A stretch of 64,000 nucleotides of DNA from Streptomyces caniferus (GTDB lineage Bacteria > Actinomycetota > Actinomycetes > Streptomycetales > Streptomycetaceae): positions 1,559,501 through 1,623,500 of the forward strand of contig NZ_BLIN01000005.1 of assembly GCF_009811555.1 (NCBI RefSeq), written 5' to 3'. Position numbers and translations under genes: made by a program. A model generated the notes under the pieces. That model searched no databases. It was not told the DNA's origin and worked only from the letters and a program-made list of their open reading frames with translations. Shown here piece after piece: positions 35,310-44,384 of the stretch (its first letter is position 1; each line of letters starts with the position of its first letter).

Positions 35310-36437
35310 TCAGTTCTCCTCGTGGAGCGCGTGGCGGATGGGAGTGGCGGTGATGCGCAGATCGGGTCCGAGCCGTTCGGTGTCGGTCACGTCGAGCCGC
35401 AACGCCTGGGCGATGGTGCTGATTCCGGCGTCGCCGACCGCCGCCGGTCCGGCGCCGAGCAGCACCGGGGCGAGGTAGCCGACGACCTTGTCGACGGCCT
35501 GGGCGGCGAGGAATGCCCCGGCGAGCGTGGGGCCGCCTTCGAGCAGGACGGAGCGCACGTCGCGTGCGTAGAGGGCCTGGAGCAGCGCGGGGAGGGACAG
35601 CCCGCGTCCCCCGGCGGCGCGCGGCAGCCGGATGATCGGGGCGAGGCCTTCGAGGTGTTTGGTGTCGGCGTCCTCGGCGACCGCGATCAGGGTGGGCGCG
35701 GACCCGTCCAGGACGCGGGCGCCGGCCTTGACGGCGGTGGCGCCGGAGTCGACGACGACCCGCAGCGGCTGGCTGATCTCGTCGTCGGCGAGCCCGCTGA
35801 TCCGCGCGCCGAGCTGCGGGTCGTCGGCGCGGGCGGTGCCGGAGCCGACGATGACGGCGTCCGCGGCGGCCCGCAGCCGGTGCACATCGGCGCGCGACTG
35901 GGGCGAGGAGATCCAGCGGCTGGTGCCGTCGGCGGCGGCGATCCGGCCGTCGAGGGTGGCGGCGTACTTCCACAGGACGAAGGGGCGGCGGCGCAGGACC
36001 GAGGTCAGCCAGGCCTCGTTGCCGGCGGCGGCCTCGTCGGCGAGCAGTCCGCCCTCGACGTCGGTCCCGGCGTCGGCCAGGGTGACGGCGCCGCCGGTGG
36101 CCGTCGGGTTGGGGTCGGAGACGGCGTAGACGACGCGGGCGATCCCGGCGTCGATCAGCGCCTGGGCGCAGGGACCGGTGCGACCCGTGTGGTTGCAGGG
36201 TTCGAGGGTGACCAGTGCGGTGCCGCCCCGTGCCCGCTCGCCTGCGGCGCGCAGGGCGTGGATCTCGGCGTGCGGTCCGCCGGCCCGCTGATGCCAGCCC
36301 TCGCCCACCGTGCGGCCCGCGGCATCCAGGACCACACAGCCGACCACGGGGTTGGGGCTGGTGCGCCCGAGGCCGCGCGCGGCGAGCTCGATGGCTCGGC
36401 GCATCGCCGCGGTCTCGACGGGGGCTGCGGTGGCCAC
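35310..36437 (-). CDS. ribD: Bifunctional deaminase/reductase of riboflavin synthesis
   Basis: The protein has 375 residues from GTG 36437 with AGGAGG upstream. The N-terminal deaminase has the zinc motif GGPHAEIHAL then LEPCNHTGRTGPC. The C-terminal reductase has RPFVLWKYAATLDGRIAA and LLEGGPTLAGAFL. It is the first gene of ribD-ribE-ribM-ribBA-ribH, behind the FMN riboswitch. Confidence 0.95.
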   Translation of the reverse strand: MATAAPVETAAMRRAIELAARGLGRTSPNPVVGCVVLDAAGRTVGEGWHQRAGGPHAEIHALRAAGERARGGTALVTLEPCNHTGRTGPCAQALIDAGIARVVYAVSDPNPTATGGAVTLADAGTDVEGGLLADEAAAGNEAWLTSVLRRRPFVLWKYAATLDGRIAAADGTSRWISSPQSRADVHRLRAAADAVIVGSGTARADDPQLGARISGLADDEISQPLRVVVDSGATAVKAGARVLDGSAPTLIAVAEDADTKHLEGLAPIIRLPRAAGGRGLSLPALLQALYARDVRSVLLEGGPTLAGAFLAAQAVDKVVGYLAPVLLGAGPAAVGDAGISTIAQALRLDVTDTERLGPDLRITATPIRHALHEEN

Positions 36438-36592
36438 CGGGTCCTCCTGCCTCTCAGGGCACGGACTCCGGGGCTGTCTGGACGACAGAAAGCGGAACAA
36501 CGCCACGGGAACACCGCGCCGGAAAGGAGAACCCGTCCGGAAAAACCGGACGCGCCGCCGACGGCGGTGTACCGAAGCGGGCCCGCCGCGCA

Positions 36593-36710
36593 CTGCCTCC
36601 CATCCGGACTTTCACCGTCGGTGCAGGAATTTCACCTGCTCAACCGGCCGCTGGCTGCGGACGGGTCGCGGACTGTTACCGCCGGTTCGGAATTACACCG
36701 ACCCCGGAGT
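36593..36710 (-). promoter_or_regulatory. FMN riboswitch (RFN element)
   Basis: The minus strand carries conserved RFN blocks in order: GGGGTCGGTGTAATTCCGAA, CCGGCGGTAACAGTCCGCGA, GAGCAGGTGAAATTCCTGCA, then CCGACGGTGAAAGTCCGGAT and GGGAGGCAG. It lies ~155 bases upstream of ribD and should switch off the rib operon when FMN binds. Confidence 0.93.
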
Positions 36711-36885
36711 GCGCTGCTGCTCTTATGTCAGTACAGCTTCAGTCTGCCACGCCCGGTAGTCGCCCATGCGGGCGAAGCGCTGTGGGCTGCCTCACAGCCC
36801 CCCGGCGCGCCGCGTGTCACAGACGGCGCGCGTGACCCGTCATGACGGAGAACGCGTCCCTTCTTCCCTCAAGGACTGATCCGCG

Positions 36886-37665
36886 ATGGCGACAATTCTG
36901 GTGACCGGCGGCACGGGCACCCTCGGGCGGCCCCTGGTCGACCTGCTGCTCGGCGACGGCCATGACGTCCGGTCGCTGAGCCGGCGGCCGCACACCGGCA
37001 CGGTACGGCCCCGCCCCCGGTCGTACGCGGTCGACCTGCGCGACGGCACGGGCCTGCCCGAGGCGTTGGCGGGCGTCGACGCGATCGTGCACTGCGCCTC
37101 GTCGCCGGCCGTCGGGGACGAGGAGGCCGCGGGACGGCTGGTCGAGGCGGCCGAGGCGGCGGGGGTGGCGCACCTGCTGTACATCTCGATCGTCGGGGTG
37201 GACCGGGTGCCGATCCGCTACTACCGCACCAAGCTCGCCGTGGAACGCCTGATCGAGGGATCCGGTATCGGCTGGACGGTGCTGCGGACGACGCAGTTCC
37301 ACGATCTGGTGCTCGCCGTGATCAAGGCGGGCGCCCGTTCGCCGGTGCTCCCGGTACCGACGGGCGTACGGGTGCAGCCGGTCGAGGTGCGCGAAGTCGC
37401 CGCCCGGCTGGCGGAGTTGGCGGTCGGCGAACCGGCCGGGCGGGTCACCGACATGGGCGGCCCCGAAGTGCTGGACGCCCGGGATCTCGTACGGGCCACG
37501 CTGAAGGCGGGCGGGCGGCGCCGGGTGCTGATGCCGCTGTGGCTGCCGGGCGCGGGGCTCGCGGCACTGCGCCGCGGCGGCCACCTCACCCCGGAGCACG
37601 CCGACGGCCGCCGGACCTACGTGGAGTTCCTCGCGGAGCGGGTGGGGGGCGGGGTGCGGGGGTGA
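36886..37665 (+). CDS. NmrA-like NAD(P)-binding protein
   Basis: The protein has 259 residues. The Rossmann motif TGGTGTLGRPLV near residue 7 marks the atypical short-chain reductase (NmrA/HSCARG) family. LLYISIVGVDRVPIRYYRTK follows, with Tyr and Lys at catalytic-like positions. It is likely a redox sensor or reductase of unknown substrate. It is divergent from the rib operon. Confidence 0.82.
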   Translation: MATILVTGGTGTLGRPLVDLLLGDGHDVRSLSRRPHTGTVRPRPRSYAVDLRDGTGLPEALAGVDAIVHCASSPAVGDEEAAGRLVEAAEAAGVAHLLYISIVGVDRVPIRYYRTKLAVERLIEGSGIGWTVLRTTQFHDLVLAVIKAGARSPVLPVPTGVRVQPVEVREVAARLAELAVGEPAGRVTDMGGPEVLDARDLVRATLKAGGRRRVLMPLWLPGAGLAALRRGGHLTPEHADGRRTYVEFLAERVGGGVRG

Positions 37666-37725
37666 CGGACGGCGCGGGTCGCGCCGTCGAGGTGGCGGGC
37701 AGGCACGCGACTGCCCTCCCCCGGC

Positions 37726-38973
37726 TCAGCCCCCGGGCGTGAACAGCTCGTCCTGAGCGGCGTCGCGGGCGGCGAGGACGGCGCCGCGCAGGACCGCCCG
37801 CCCGCCGACCGTCCCCGCGCGGACATCGGTGCGCAGCGGGGAGAGGCGGGCCAGATGTCCGGCGACCCGGCCGGCGAGCTCCTCGCCGCCGCCGCAGCCG
37901 ACCTCCCCGCCGAGGACGACGCACCCGGGGTCGAGCACGGCGCACACCGCCGCCACGCCGAGGGCGATCCGCGCGGCCAGCGCGTCCAGGAAGGCCGCGC
38001 CGGCCTCACCGGCACCGACGGCGGCCCGCACGACGGCTTCGGCGGGCGGGGCATCCGCGTCGGCCTCGGACGAGGGGGTGTTAGCCGTTCCGGGCCCGGC
38101 GCCGGTCGCTGCGGACAGGCCGTGCTCGGCCGCGAGGGCGCAGATCGCGGCGGAGCCCGCCAGGGAGTGGAAGCCGCCGTCGCAGCCGCTCGCCGAGGGC
38201 AGTGCAGCGGTGCCGGGGACCGGCAGGAAGCCGATCTCGCCGGTGCCGCCCGAGGTGCCGCGCCGCAGCGTGCCGTCCAGGACCACCGCGGCACCGGTGC
38301 CGTGGCCGAGCCAGAGCAGGACGAAGGTGTCGTGGTCGCGGGCCGCGCCGTCGCGCTGTTCGGCGATGGCGGCGAGATTGACCTCGTTCTCCAGCAGGAC
38401 GGACGCACGCCGCGCGCGCAGCTCGCCGACCAGCGCGACATGCCAGGACGGGATCCAGTCGGTGCCGCCGAGCCGCCCCGTGGCGGGATCGACCAGGCCG
38501 GGGGCGCCGACGGCGATGGTGTGCGGATGGTGGGCGCCCGCCGCGGCGAGGGCCTTGTCCACGACGGCGAGGGCGGTGGCGACGGCCGTGTCGGGCGCGT
38601 CGTCGGGGCCGATGGGGACGGTGCGCTCGTCGCGTACCTCGCCGAGGAGGTCCGCGACCGCGACGGTGACGCTGTGCGTCCGCAGATCGAGGCCGACGAG
38701 ATGGGCCCGGTCGGCGACGATCCCGTAGAGCCGGGCATTGGGGCCGCGCCGCTGTGCGCCGCTCTCGCCGACCACGGCGATCAGTCCGGCCTCCTGGAGA
38801 CGTTCGACGAGGTCCGCCACGGTCGGCCGGGACAGGCCGGTCAGCGTTTTGAGCTGACCTGCCGTCAAGGGCCCCTCGGACTGCAGGAGTTGCAGGGCCA
38901 GGCGGTCGTTGATCAGCCGTGCGGTGGCCGGAGAGGCGGTGCGGCCGGCCGCTGCCGTGCGCGGTGCATGCAT
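37726..38973 (-). CDS. ROK-family transcriptional repressor
   Basis: The protein has 415 residues. A winged-helix N-terminus (GPLTAGQLKTLTGLSRPTVA, then DLVERLQEAGL) is fused to a ROK sugar-kinase-like domain with VGAPGLVDPATG and an ATPase-like LLWLGHGTGAAVV. The usual zinc-binding cysteine cluster of ROK proteins is largely absent; only GCDGGFH is seen. It is divergent from an MFS transporter, with a perfect 7-7-7 inverted repeat at 39013-39033 between them. Control of that transporter is inferred. Confidence 0.88.
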   Translation of the reverse strand: MHAPRTAAAGRTASPATARLINDRLALQLLQSEGPLTAGQLKTLTGLSRPTVADLVERLQEAGLIAVVGESGAQRRGPNARLYGIVADRAHLVGLDLRTHSVTVAVADLLGEVRDERTVPIGPDDAPDTAVATALAVVDKALAAAGAHHPHTIAVGAPGLVDPATGRLGGTDWIPSWHVALVGELRARRASVLLENEVNLAAIAEQRDGAARDHDTFVLLWLGHGTGAAVVLDGTLRRGTSGGTGEIGFLPVPGTAALPSASGCDGGFHSLAGSAAICALAAEHGLSAATGAGPGTANTPSSEADADAPPAEAVVRAAVGAGEAGAAFLDALAARIALGVAAVCAVLDPGCVVLGGEVGCGGGEELAGRVAGHLARLSPLRTDVRAGTVGGRAVLRGAVLAARDAAQDELFTPGG

Positions 38974-39012
38974 GGCCCGAGTCTTTCATCCCGTCGAACG
39001 GAAACCCCTTAT

Positions 39013-39033
39013 TATCAGGCAGGGTTCCTGATA
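39013..39033. promoter_or_regulatory. Inverted-repeat operator between ROK and MFS genes
   Basis: TATCAGG-N7-CCTGATA is a perfect inverted repeat, 12 bases before the MFS start. TAGTTT at 39032-39037 could serve as a -10 element. It is probably the ROK repressor site. Confidence 0.7.
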
Positions 39034-39044
39034 GTTTACGCCCC

Positions 39045-40274
39045 ATGACTGGCATCGGTGTCCCCCACGACGTCACCCCGCTCCCCCGCGACGAACTGCG
39101 GCGCGCCCGGCGGTCGGTGGCCCTGGTGTTCCTCGCGCACGGCGCGGTCACCGGCAACTTCGCGACCCGTATCCCCTGGATCCAGGACCACACCGGCATT
39201 TCACCGGGCCAGCTCGGCCTGGCCCTCGCGTTCCCCGCGATCGGCGCGTCCCTGGCGATGCCGCTGGCCGGCCGGATCAGTCACCGCTTCGGCGCCCGTA
39301 CCGCGCTGCGCGGTCTGCTCGCCCTGTGGACCCTGTCGCTGGTCCTGCCCGCGCTCTCGCCCGGCCTGTACGCGCTGTGCCCGGCACTGCTGTTGTACGG
39401 CGCGGCCTCCGGGATGTCGGACGTCGCGATGAATGCGCTGGGCGTGGAGACCGAGGACCGGCTCGGCAAGCCGATCATGTCGGGGCTGCACGGGATGTGG
39501 AGCGCGGGCGCCCTGCTCGGCTCGGCGGCCGGTACCGTCGCCGCGCACGCCGAGTGGGACGCCCGGCTCCATCTGGCCACTGCGGCACTCGTGCTGACCG
39601 CGCTCGGGGCACTCACCTGCCGGGGCGTGCTGGATCTGCGCAGCGCCCCCGAGGAGCATCCGCCGCCGCGCTTCGCGCTGCCGCCGAAGTCGGCACTGCT
39701 CATCGGGGCCATAGGTTTCTGCGCGGTCTTCGCGGAGGGTGCCGGTCTGGACTGGTCGGCGGTCTACCTCCGCGACGAACTGGGCACCGACGCGGGCCTG
39801 GCGGCCGCCTCGACCACCGCGTTCGCCTGCACGATGGCCGCCGCGCGGCTGGCCGGGGACAAGGTGGTGGCCCGCTTCGGTGCGGTGCGCACGGTGCGGG
39901 CCGGCGGGGTGCTGGCGGCGGCCGGCGGCCTGTTGATCGTCGCGGCGCGGCATCCGGCCATGGCGATGGGCGGATTCGGCCTGATGGGCCTCGGGATCGC
40001 GGTCGTGGTGCCGCTGGCCTTCGCGGCCGCGGGGCGCAGCGGTCCGGCGCCCAGCCAGGCGATCGCGGGCGTCGCCACGATCACCTACACCTCGGGGCTG
40101 ATCGCCCCGTCCGCGATCGGCGGTATCGCCCAGGCGACCTCGCTGACCACGTCGTTCCTGCTGGTGACGGTGCTGGCGTGCGGGCTGGTGCCGGGCGCGC
40201 GGGTACTGCGGGTGCCGAACCGTACGACGGCCGGCAGCGCCCCGGCGGTGACCGGCGATCTGGAGCGGTCGTGA
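39045..40274 (+). CDS. MFS transporter
   Basis: The protein has 409 residues from ATG 39045 with about 12 membrane segments. RISHRFGARTALRG matches the MFS loop 2-3 motif. The overall pattern (FLAHGAVTGNFATRIPWIQD, MNALGVETEDR) resembles the YbjJ-like family sometimes tied to sugar or antibiotic efflux. Its divergent ROK repressor suggests a sugar-derived effector. Confidence 0.85.
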   Translation: MTGIGVPHDVTPLPRDELRRARRSVALVFLAHGAVTGNFATRIPWIQDHTGISPGQLGLALAFPAIGASLAMPLAGRISHRFGARTALRGLLALWTLSLVLPALSPGLYALCPALLLYGAASGMSDVAMNALGVETEDRLGKPIMSGLHGMWSAGALLGSAAGTVAAHAEWDARLHLATAALVLTALGALTCRGVLDLRSAPEEHPPPRFALPPKSALLIGAIGFCAVFAEGAGLDWSAVYLRDELGTDAGLAAASTTAFACTMAAARLAGDKVVARFGAVRTVRAGGVLAAAGGLLIVAARHPAMAMGGFGLMGLGIAVVVPLAFAAAGRSGPAPSQAIAGVATITYTSGLIAPSAIGGIAQATSLTTSFLLVTVLACGLVPGARVLRVPNRTTAGSAPAVTGDLERS

Positions 40275-40301
40275 GCCCGGCCGCTCCGGACCGCCGACGG
40301 C

Positions 40302-40790
40302 TCAGGCCGCGTCCGCCTCGGCACCCGCGTCGGACTCCTCCGGCCGGAGGAGCTGCGCCGCGATGCCGCGGGCGCGGTCGGACCAGGGGGTGGGGCGCAG
40401 CGTCTGCGCGTCGACGCGGACCAGCACCCGGTGGCCGTGGGCGTAGGTCTCGGTGCCGTCGGCCGAGCAGAGCCGGAAGCCGTAGGTGAGGCCGGTGCGG
40501 CCGAGGCGTGCGACCCACAGGTGTGCCGCATAGCGGCCCGGCCGGGTGACCGGACGCTCGTAGGAGACGTGCATCTCCTTGATGACGTTGCACATGTCGC
40601 CCGCCGCGGCCCAGTCGCCGTCGAAGCCGAACCCGTGACCGTGCCAGTACTCCGCCCAGGCGCGCTCGACCAGCAGCGGGTAGCGGGAGTTGTGCAGCAT
40701 GCCGAGCGCGTCGAGGTCGTCGAAGTGGACGGTGACGGGGACCAGTTCGCCGTACGGGACGGTGGTGGTCGGCAGGGCTTCGACGCTCAC
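40302..40790 (-). CDS. Hotdog-fold acyl-CoA thioesterase
   Basis: The protein has 162 residues. The 4-hydroxybenzoyl-CoA/YbgC thioesterase signature FDDLDALGMLHNSRYPLLVE carries the catalytic Asp. The remainder fits one hotdog domain. The substrate is unknown. It is convergent with the MFS gene and divergent from the permease gene. Confidence 0.85.
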   Translation of the reverse strand: MSVEALPTTTVPYGELVPVTVHFDDLDALGMLHNSRYPLLVERAWAEYWHGHGFGFDGDWAAAGDMCNVIKEMHVSYERPVTRPGRYAAHLWVARLGRTGLTYGFRLCSADGTETYAHGHRVLVRVDAQTLRPTPWSDRARGIAAQLLRPEESDAGAEADAA

Positions 40791-41077
40791 GGGTGGTGCT
40801 CCTGGGGTCGGGTGCGCCGGTCGGCGCCGTAGATGCTGATGGTGCGGGTGGTGCGGGTGGTGCTCATGCGATGAGCCGGAGTCATCGTAAGCGGCTGCTT
40901 AGAATGCTGTGTTCGCCGGGAGGCGGGGCGTGGTGGCCAGGGGCCGGGTCAGGGAGCGACGGCCATGGCTCAGTGACGGAGGACATAGCGACCACGAACC
41001 GGTACACACCGGGATGAAGCGGATTTACCCCGCACTAACATTGCCCGGTCATCACCGTGTGAGGAAGTGGAGCAGTC

Positions 41078-42454
41078 ATGGGCCTCGGCGTGCGCTGGAC
41101 CGTGCATGGCGACGGGCGCAACCCGGCCCCTGGAGCAGTGGTCAGGCCGGATGAGCGGCTGTCGTGGCCGCGCACCGTGGGCCTGGGTGCGCAGCATGTC
41201 GTCGCGATGTTCGGCGCGAGTTTCGTCGCTCCCGTACTGATGGGGCTGGACCCCAACCTCGCGATCATGATGTCCGGCGTCGCGACGGTCATCTTCCTGC
41301 TGGCCACCCGCGGCCGGATCCCCTCGTACCTGGGCTGTTCGCTCTCGTTCGTCGGAGTCGCCGCCGTGATCCGGGCGCAGGGCGGCACCAGCGCCACCGT
41401 CACCGGAGCGGTCCTGGTCGTCGGCGTCGCGCTCTTCCTCGTGGGCGTCGCCGTCCAGCGGTTCGGCGCGCGGATCATCCATGCCGCGATGCCACCGGTG
41501 GTCACCGGCGCGGTGGTGATGCTGATCGGCTTCAACCTGGCGCCGGTGACGGCGCGTACGTACTGGCCGCAGGACCAGTGGGTGGCGCTGCTGACCATGC
41601 TGTTCACCGGGTTCGCGGTGGTCTGCCTGCGCGGCTTCTGGTCGCGTATCGCGATCTTCCTCGGGCTGGTCTTCGGCTACGCCGCCTCCTGGGTCTTCGA
41701 CCGGGCCTTCGGGATGATCCACTCGGTGAACGGCGCGGGGAAGCTCACCGATCACTGGCGGCTGGACTTCTCCGCCGTCGGCAAGGCCGACTGGATCGGC
41801 CTGCCGCACTTCCACGGACCCAGCTTCCAGTGGTCGGCGATCCTGGTCGCGCTGCCCGTCGTGATCGCGCTGGTCGCGGAGAACGCCGGACACGTCAAGG
41901 CCGTCGGCGAGATGACCGGCGACCCGCTCGACGACAAGCTCGGCACCGCGATCTCCGCCGACGGCGCGGCATCGGTGCTCTCCACCGCGCTCGGCGGTCC
42001 GCCCAACACCACCTACTCCGAGAACATCGGCGTGATGGCGGCGACCCGCGTCTACTCGACCGCCGCCTACTGGGCGGCCGCCGGTTTCGCCCTGCTCTTC
42101 GGCCTCTGCCCGAAGTTCGGCGCCATCGTCGCCGCGATCCCCGGCGGGGTGCTGGGCGGCATCACCGTCATCCTGTACGGCATGATCGGCCTGCTCGGCG
42201 CCCAGATCTGGGTGCACAACAAGGTGGACCTGCGCAATCCGCTCCATCTCGTGCCGGTCGCCGCGGGCGTCATCATCGGTGTCGGCGGGGTGAGCCTGAA
42301 GATCAGCGACCACTTCGAACTGAGCGGGATCGCCCTGGGCACGATCGTGGTGCTCACCGGCTACCACGCGCTGCGCGCCTGCGCCCCCGCGCACCTCAAG
42401 CCGCAGCCGCCGCTGCTGGACGAGGGCACCTCGTCGTACGACGACAAGGACTGA
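41078..42454 (+). CDS. Uracil/xanthine permease (NCS2 family)
   Basis: The protein has 458 residues with about 12-14 membrane segments. Signatures are AMFGASFVAPVLMGLDPN, ALVAENAGHVKAVGEMTG (the substrate-site Glu region), and GGPPNTTYSENIGVMAATRV. These mark nucleobase:cation symporters of the UraA/RutG type. It imports uracil or xanthine; which one cannot be told. The preceding ~290 bases show no gene. Confidence 0.9.
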   Translation: MGLGVRWTVHGDGRNPAPGAVVRPDERLSWPRTVGLGAQHVVAMFGASFVAPVLMGLDPNLAIMMSGVATVIFLLATRGRIPSYLGCSLSFVGVAAVIRAQGGTSATVTGAVLVVGVALFLVGVAVQRFGARIIHAAMPPVVTGAVVMLIGFNLAPVTARTYWPQDQWVALLTMLFTGFAVVCLRGFWSRIAIFLGLVFGYAASWVFDRAFGMIHSVNGAGKLTDHWRLDFSAVGKADWIGLPHFHGPSFQWSAILVALPVVIALVAENAGHVKAVGEMTGDPLDDKLGTAISADGAASVLSTALGGPPNTTYSENIGVMAATRVYSTAAYWAAAGFALLFGLCPKFGAIVAAIPGGVLGGITVILYGMIGLLGAQIWVHNKVDLRNPLHLVPVAAGVIIGVGGVSLKISDHFELSGIALGTIVVLTGYHALRACAPAHLKPQPPLLDEGTSSYDDKD

Positions 42455-42585
42455 CCGGGCGGCTTCCGGCGGCGGAACGGGGAGCGGACGCCGCGCCACA
42501 ACGAGGCGCGCCGCCCGTTACCCCGTTCCGGTCAACAGCCGCGAGCAAACCCTCCGTTCCGTAATCACGGTGTCACGCTGAGTGG

Positions 42586-43344
42586 ATGACGACGACTCAG
42601 CGCTCCGACATCCGTGGCCGGCCGGACCCGGCCGTGGGGTCCGCCGCCCGGCCTCCCGTCGGCCCGGGACCCGCCGCCGGCACGGGAGTCGGGGAGGCAC
42701 TGGCCCGGATGCGGGCGCTGGCCGCGGCGCTGCCCGCCGAGGACGGGGTGGCCGTCTTCAACGGCGTCTATCTGGCCGTCACCGAAGCCGTGGCGCGGCG
42801 CATCGGCGACGGCACGTTCCAGGACCCGGCGGCCGCGGGCGAGCTGGACATCCGTTTCGCGCGGCGGTACTTCGACGCGGTGGACGCCACGGCCGCGGGC
42901 CGGCGGCCACCGGCCTGCTGGCGGCCGCTCTTCCAGCTCCGCCGCCATCCGGGCGTGCGTCCGCTGCAGTTCGCCCTGGCCGGGATCAACGCCCACATCG
43001 GCCACGATCTGGCCCTGGCGGTGCTGGACACCTGCCGGGCTCTGGAGTGCGAACCGGCCGCGCTGGAGAGCGACTTCGACCGGGTCGGCGAGGTGCTGAC
43101 GAGCCTGGAGGAGCGGATCCGCGAGCGGCTGATGCCCGGCCCCGACGCACTGGACGTCGCCGATCCGCTGACGCATCTGATCGGGTCGTGGAGCCTGGAC
43201 AAGGCCAGGGACGGCGCCTGGGCGGCGGCGAGGGCGCTGTGGAGCGTGCGCCGGCTGCCGGAGGTGACCGAGGAGCTCGCCGAGCGGCTGGACGCCGGGG
43301 TGGGGCTGGTCGGGCGGATGCTGCTGACTCCGCTGCCCGGCTGA
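42586..43344 (+). CDS. DUF5995-like protein
   Basis: The protein has 252 residues. A Pro-rich N-terminus is followed by FNGVYLAVTEAVARRIGDG, FARRYFDAVDA and LFQLRRHPGVRPLQFALAGI, then NAHIGHDLALAVLDT. This resembles the actinobacterial DUF5995 family. The histidines of NAHIGHD could bind metal. No activity is known. Confidence 0.7.
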   Translation: MTTTQRSDIRGRPDPAVGSAARPPVGPGPAAGTGVGEALARMRALAAALPAEDGVAVFNGVYLAVTEAVARRIGDGTFQDPAAAGELDIRFARRYFDAVDATAAGRRPPACWRPLFQLRRHPGVRPLQFALAGINAHIGHDLALAVLDTCRALECEPAALESDFDRVGEVLTSLEERIRERLMPGPDALDVADPLTHLIGSWSLDKARDGAWAAARALWSVRRLPEVTEELAERLDAGVGLVGRMLLTPLPG

Positions 43345-43454
43345 ACCCGGCCGGCGCCCCGGCCGCCGCGCCGTGGCGACGCCCCGGAACTCCCGTGCGC
43401 CGACGGTACGTTGACCGAGGGGGCCCGGGACGACCGATACGAAGGAGTGCGGCC

Positions 43455-44384
43455 ATGGCCATCCCGCTCGGTCTGAGCCTTCCGCAGATGCGGCAGTACG
43501 ACATCGGACGCGACGTTCCCGCCGTGGCGCGGGCCGCGGAGGAGACCGGCTACGAGAGCCTCTGGGTCTTCGAGCGGATCCTGTTCCCCGAGCCCCCCTC
43601 CCAGGGGCTGTACGGCATCCCGGGCCTCCCCTGGCCCGACGCGTACCGTTCGGTGGCCGACCCGCTGGTGACACTGGCCCTGGCCGCGGCCGTCACCGAG
43701 CGGGCGCGGCTGGGCACCAGCGTGCTGATCGCCCCGCTGCACGTCCCCTTCCAGCTGGCCCGCGCCCTCGCCTCGCTGGACGCCGCGAGCGGCGGCCGGG
43801 TGGTGGCGGGCTTCGGCACGGGCTGGTCGCGGGACGAGTACGCGGCCGCCTCCGTCGCCCCGTTCGAGAAGCGCGGCGCGGTCCTCGACGAACTGATCGA
43901 CGTGTGCCACGCGGTGTGGGGCCCGGACCCGGTGGCGTACGCAGGGGAGCTGACGACCATCGCCCCGTCCGTCGTCGGCCCCAAGCCGAAGCGGCCCATC
44001 CCGATCCTGCTGCCCGCCAACAGCCCGCGGGCGCTTCGGCGTCTGGTCGACCGGGCGGACGGCTGGATGCCGGTCGGCATGGGCGCCGAGGCCCTCGCCA
44101 CCCAGTGGCGGAGACTGCGGGAGGTGGCCGCCGAGCGGGAGCGCAAGGAGCCGGTGCACAGCGTGCTGCGGGTGAACGCCCGGCACACGGCGAAGCCGTA
44201 CGAGGGCCGGGAGCGCAGCCCGTTCCAGGGCAGCGCCGAGCAGATCGCGGCGGATCTGGCCGCGCACGCCTCGGTGGGACCGGAGGAGATCCTCATCGAT
44301 CTGCAGGGCGGGGCCCGGGATGCCGAGGAGCTCACGGACGTGGCCGCGGAGGTGTACGCGGCGGCGCGGGCGGCCGGGGTGTAG
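43455..44384 (+). CDS. LLM-class F420-dependent oxidoreductase
   Basis: The protein has 309 residues from ATG 43455. It has the luciferase-like barrel with AIPLGLSLPQ, VARAAEETGYESLWVFER, ARLGTSVLIAPLH and FGTGWSRDEYAA. LLM proteins of this actinobacterial type usually use coenzyme F420. The substrate is unknown. Its 3' end overlaps that of the convergent NB-ARC gene by 53 bases. Confidence 0.88.
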   Translation: MAIPLGLSLPQMRQYDIGRDVPAVARAAEETGYESLWVFERILFPEPPSQGLYGIPGLPWPDAYRSVADPLVTLALAAAVTERARLGTSVLIAPLHVPFQLARALASLDAASGGRVVAGFGTGWSRDEYAAASVAPFEKRGAVLDELIDVCHAVWGPDPVAYAGELTTIAPSVVGPKPKRPIPILLPANSPRALRRLVDRADGWMPVGMGAEALATQWRRLREVAAERERKEPVHSVLRVNARHTAKPYEGRERSPFQGSAEQIAADLAAHASVGPEEILIDLQGGARDAEELTDVAAEVYAAARAAGV

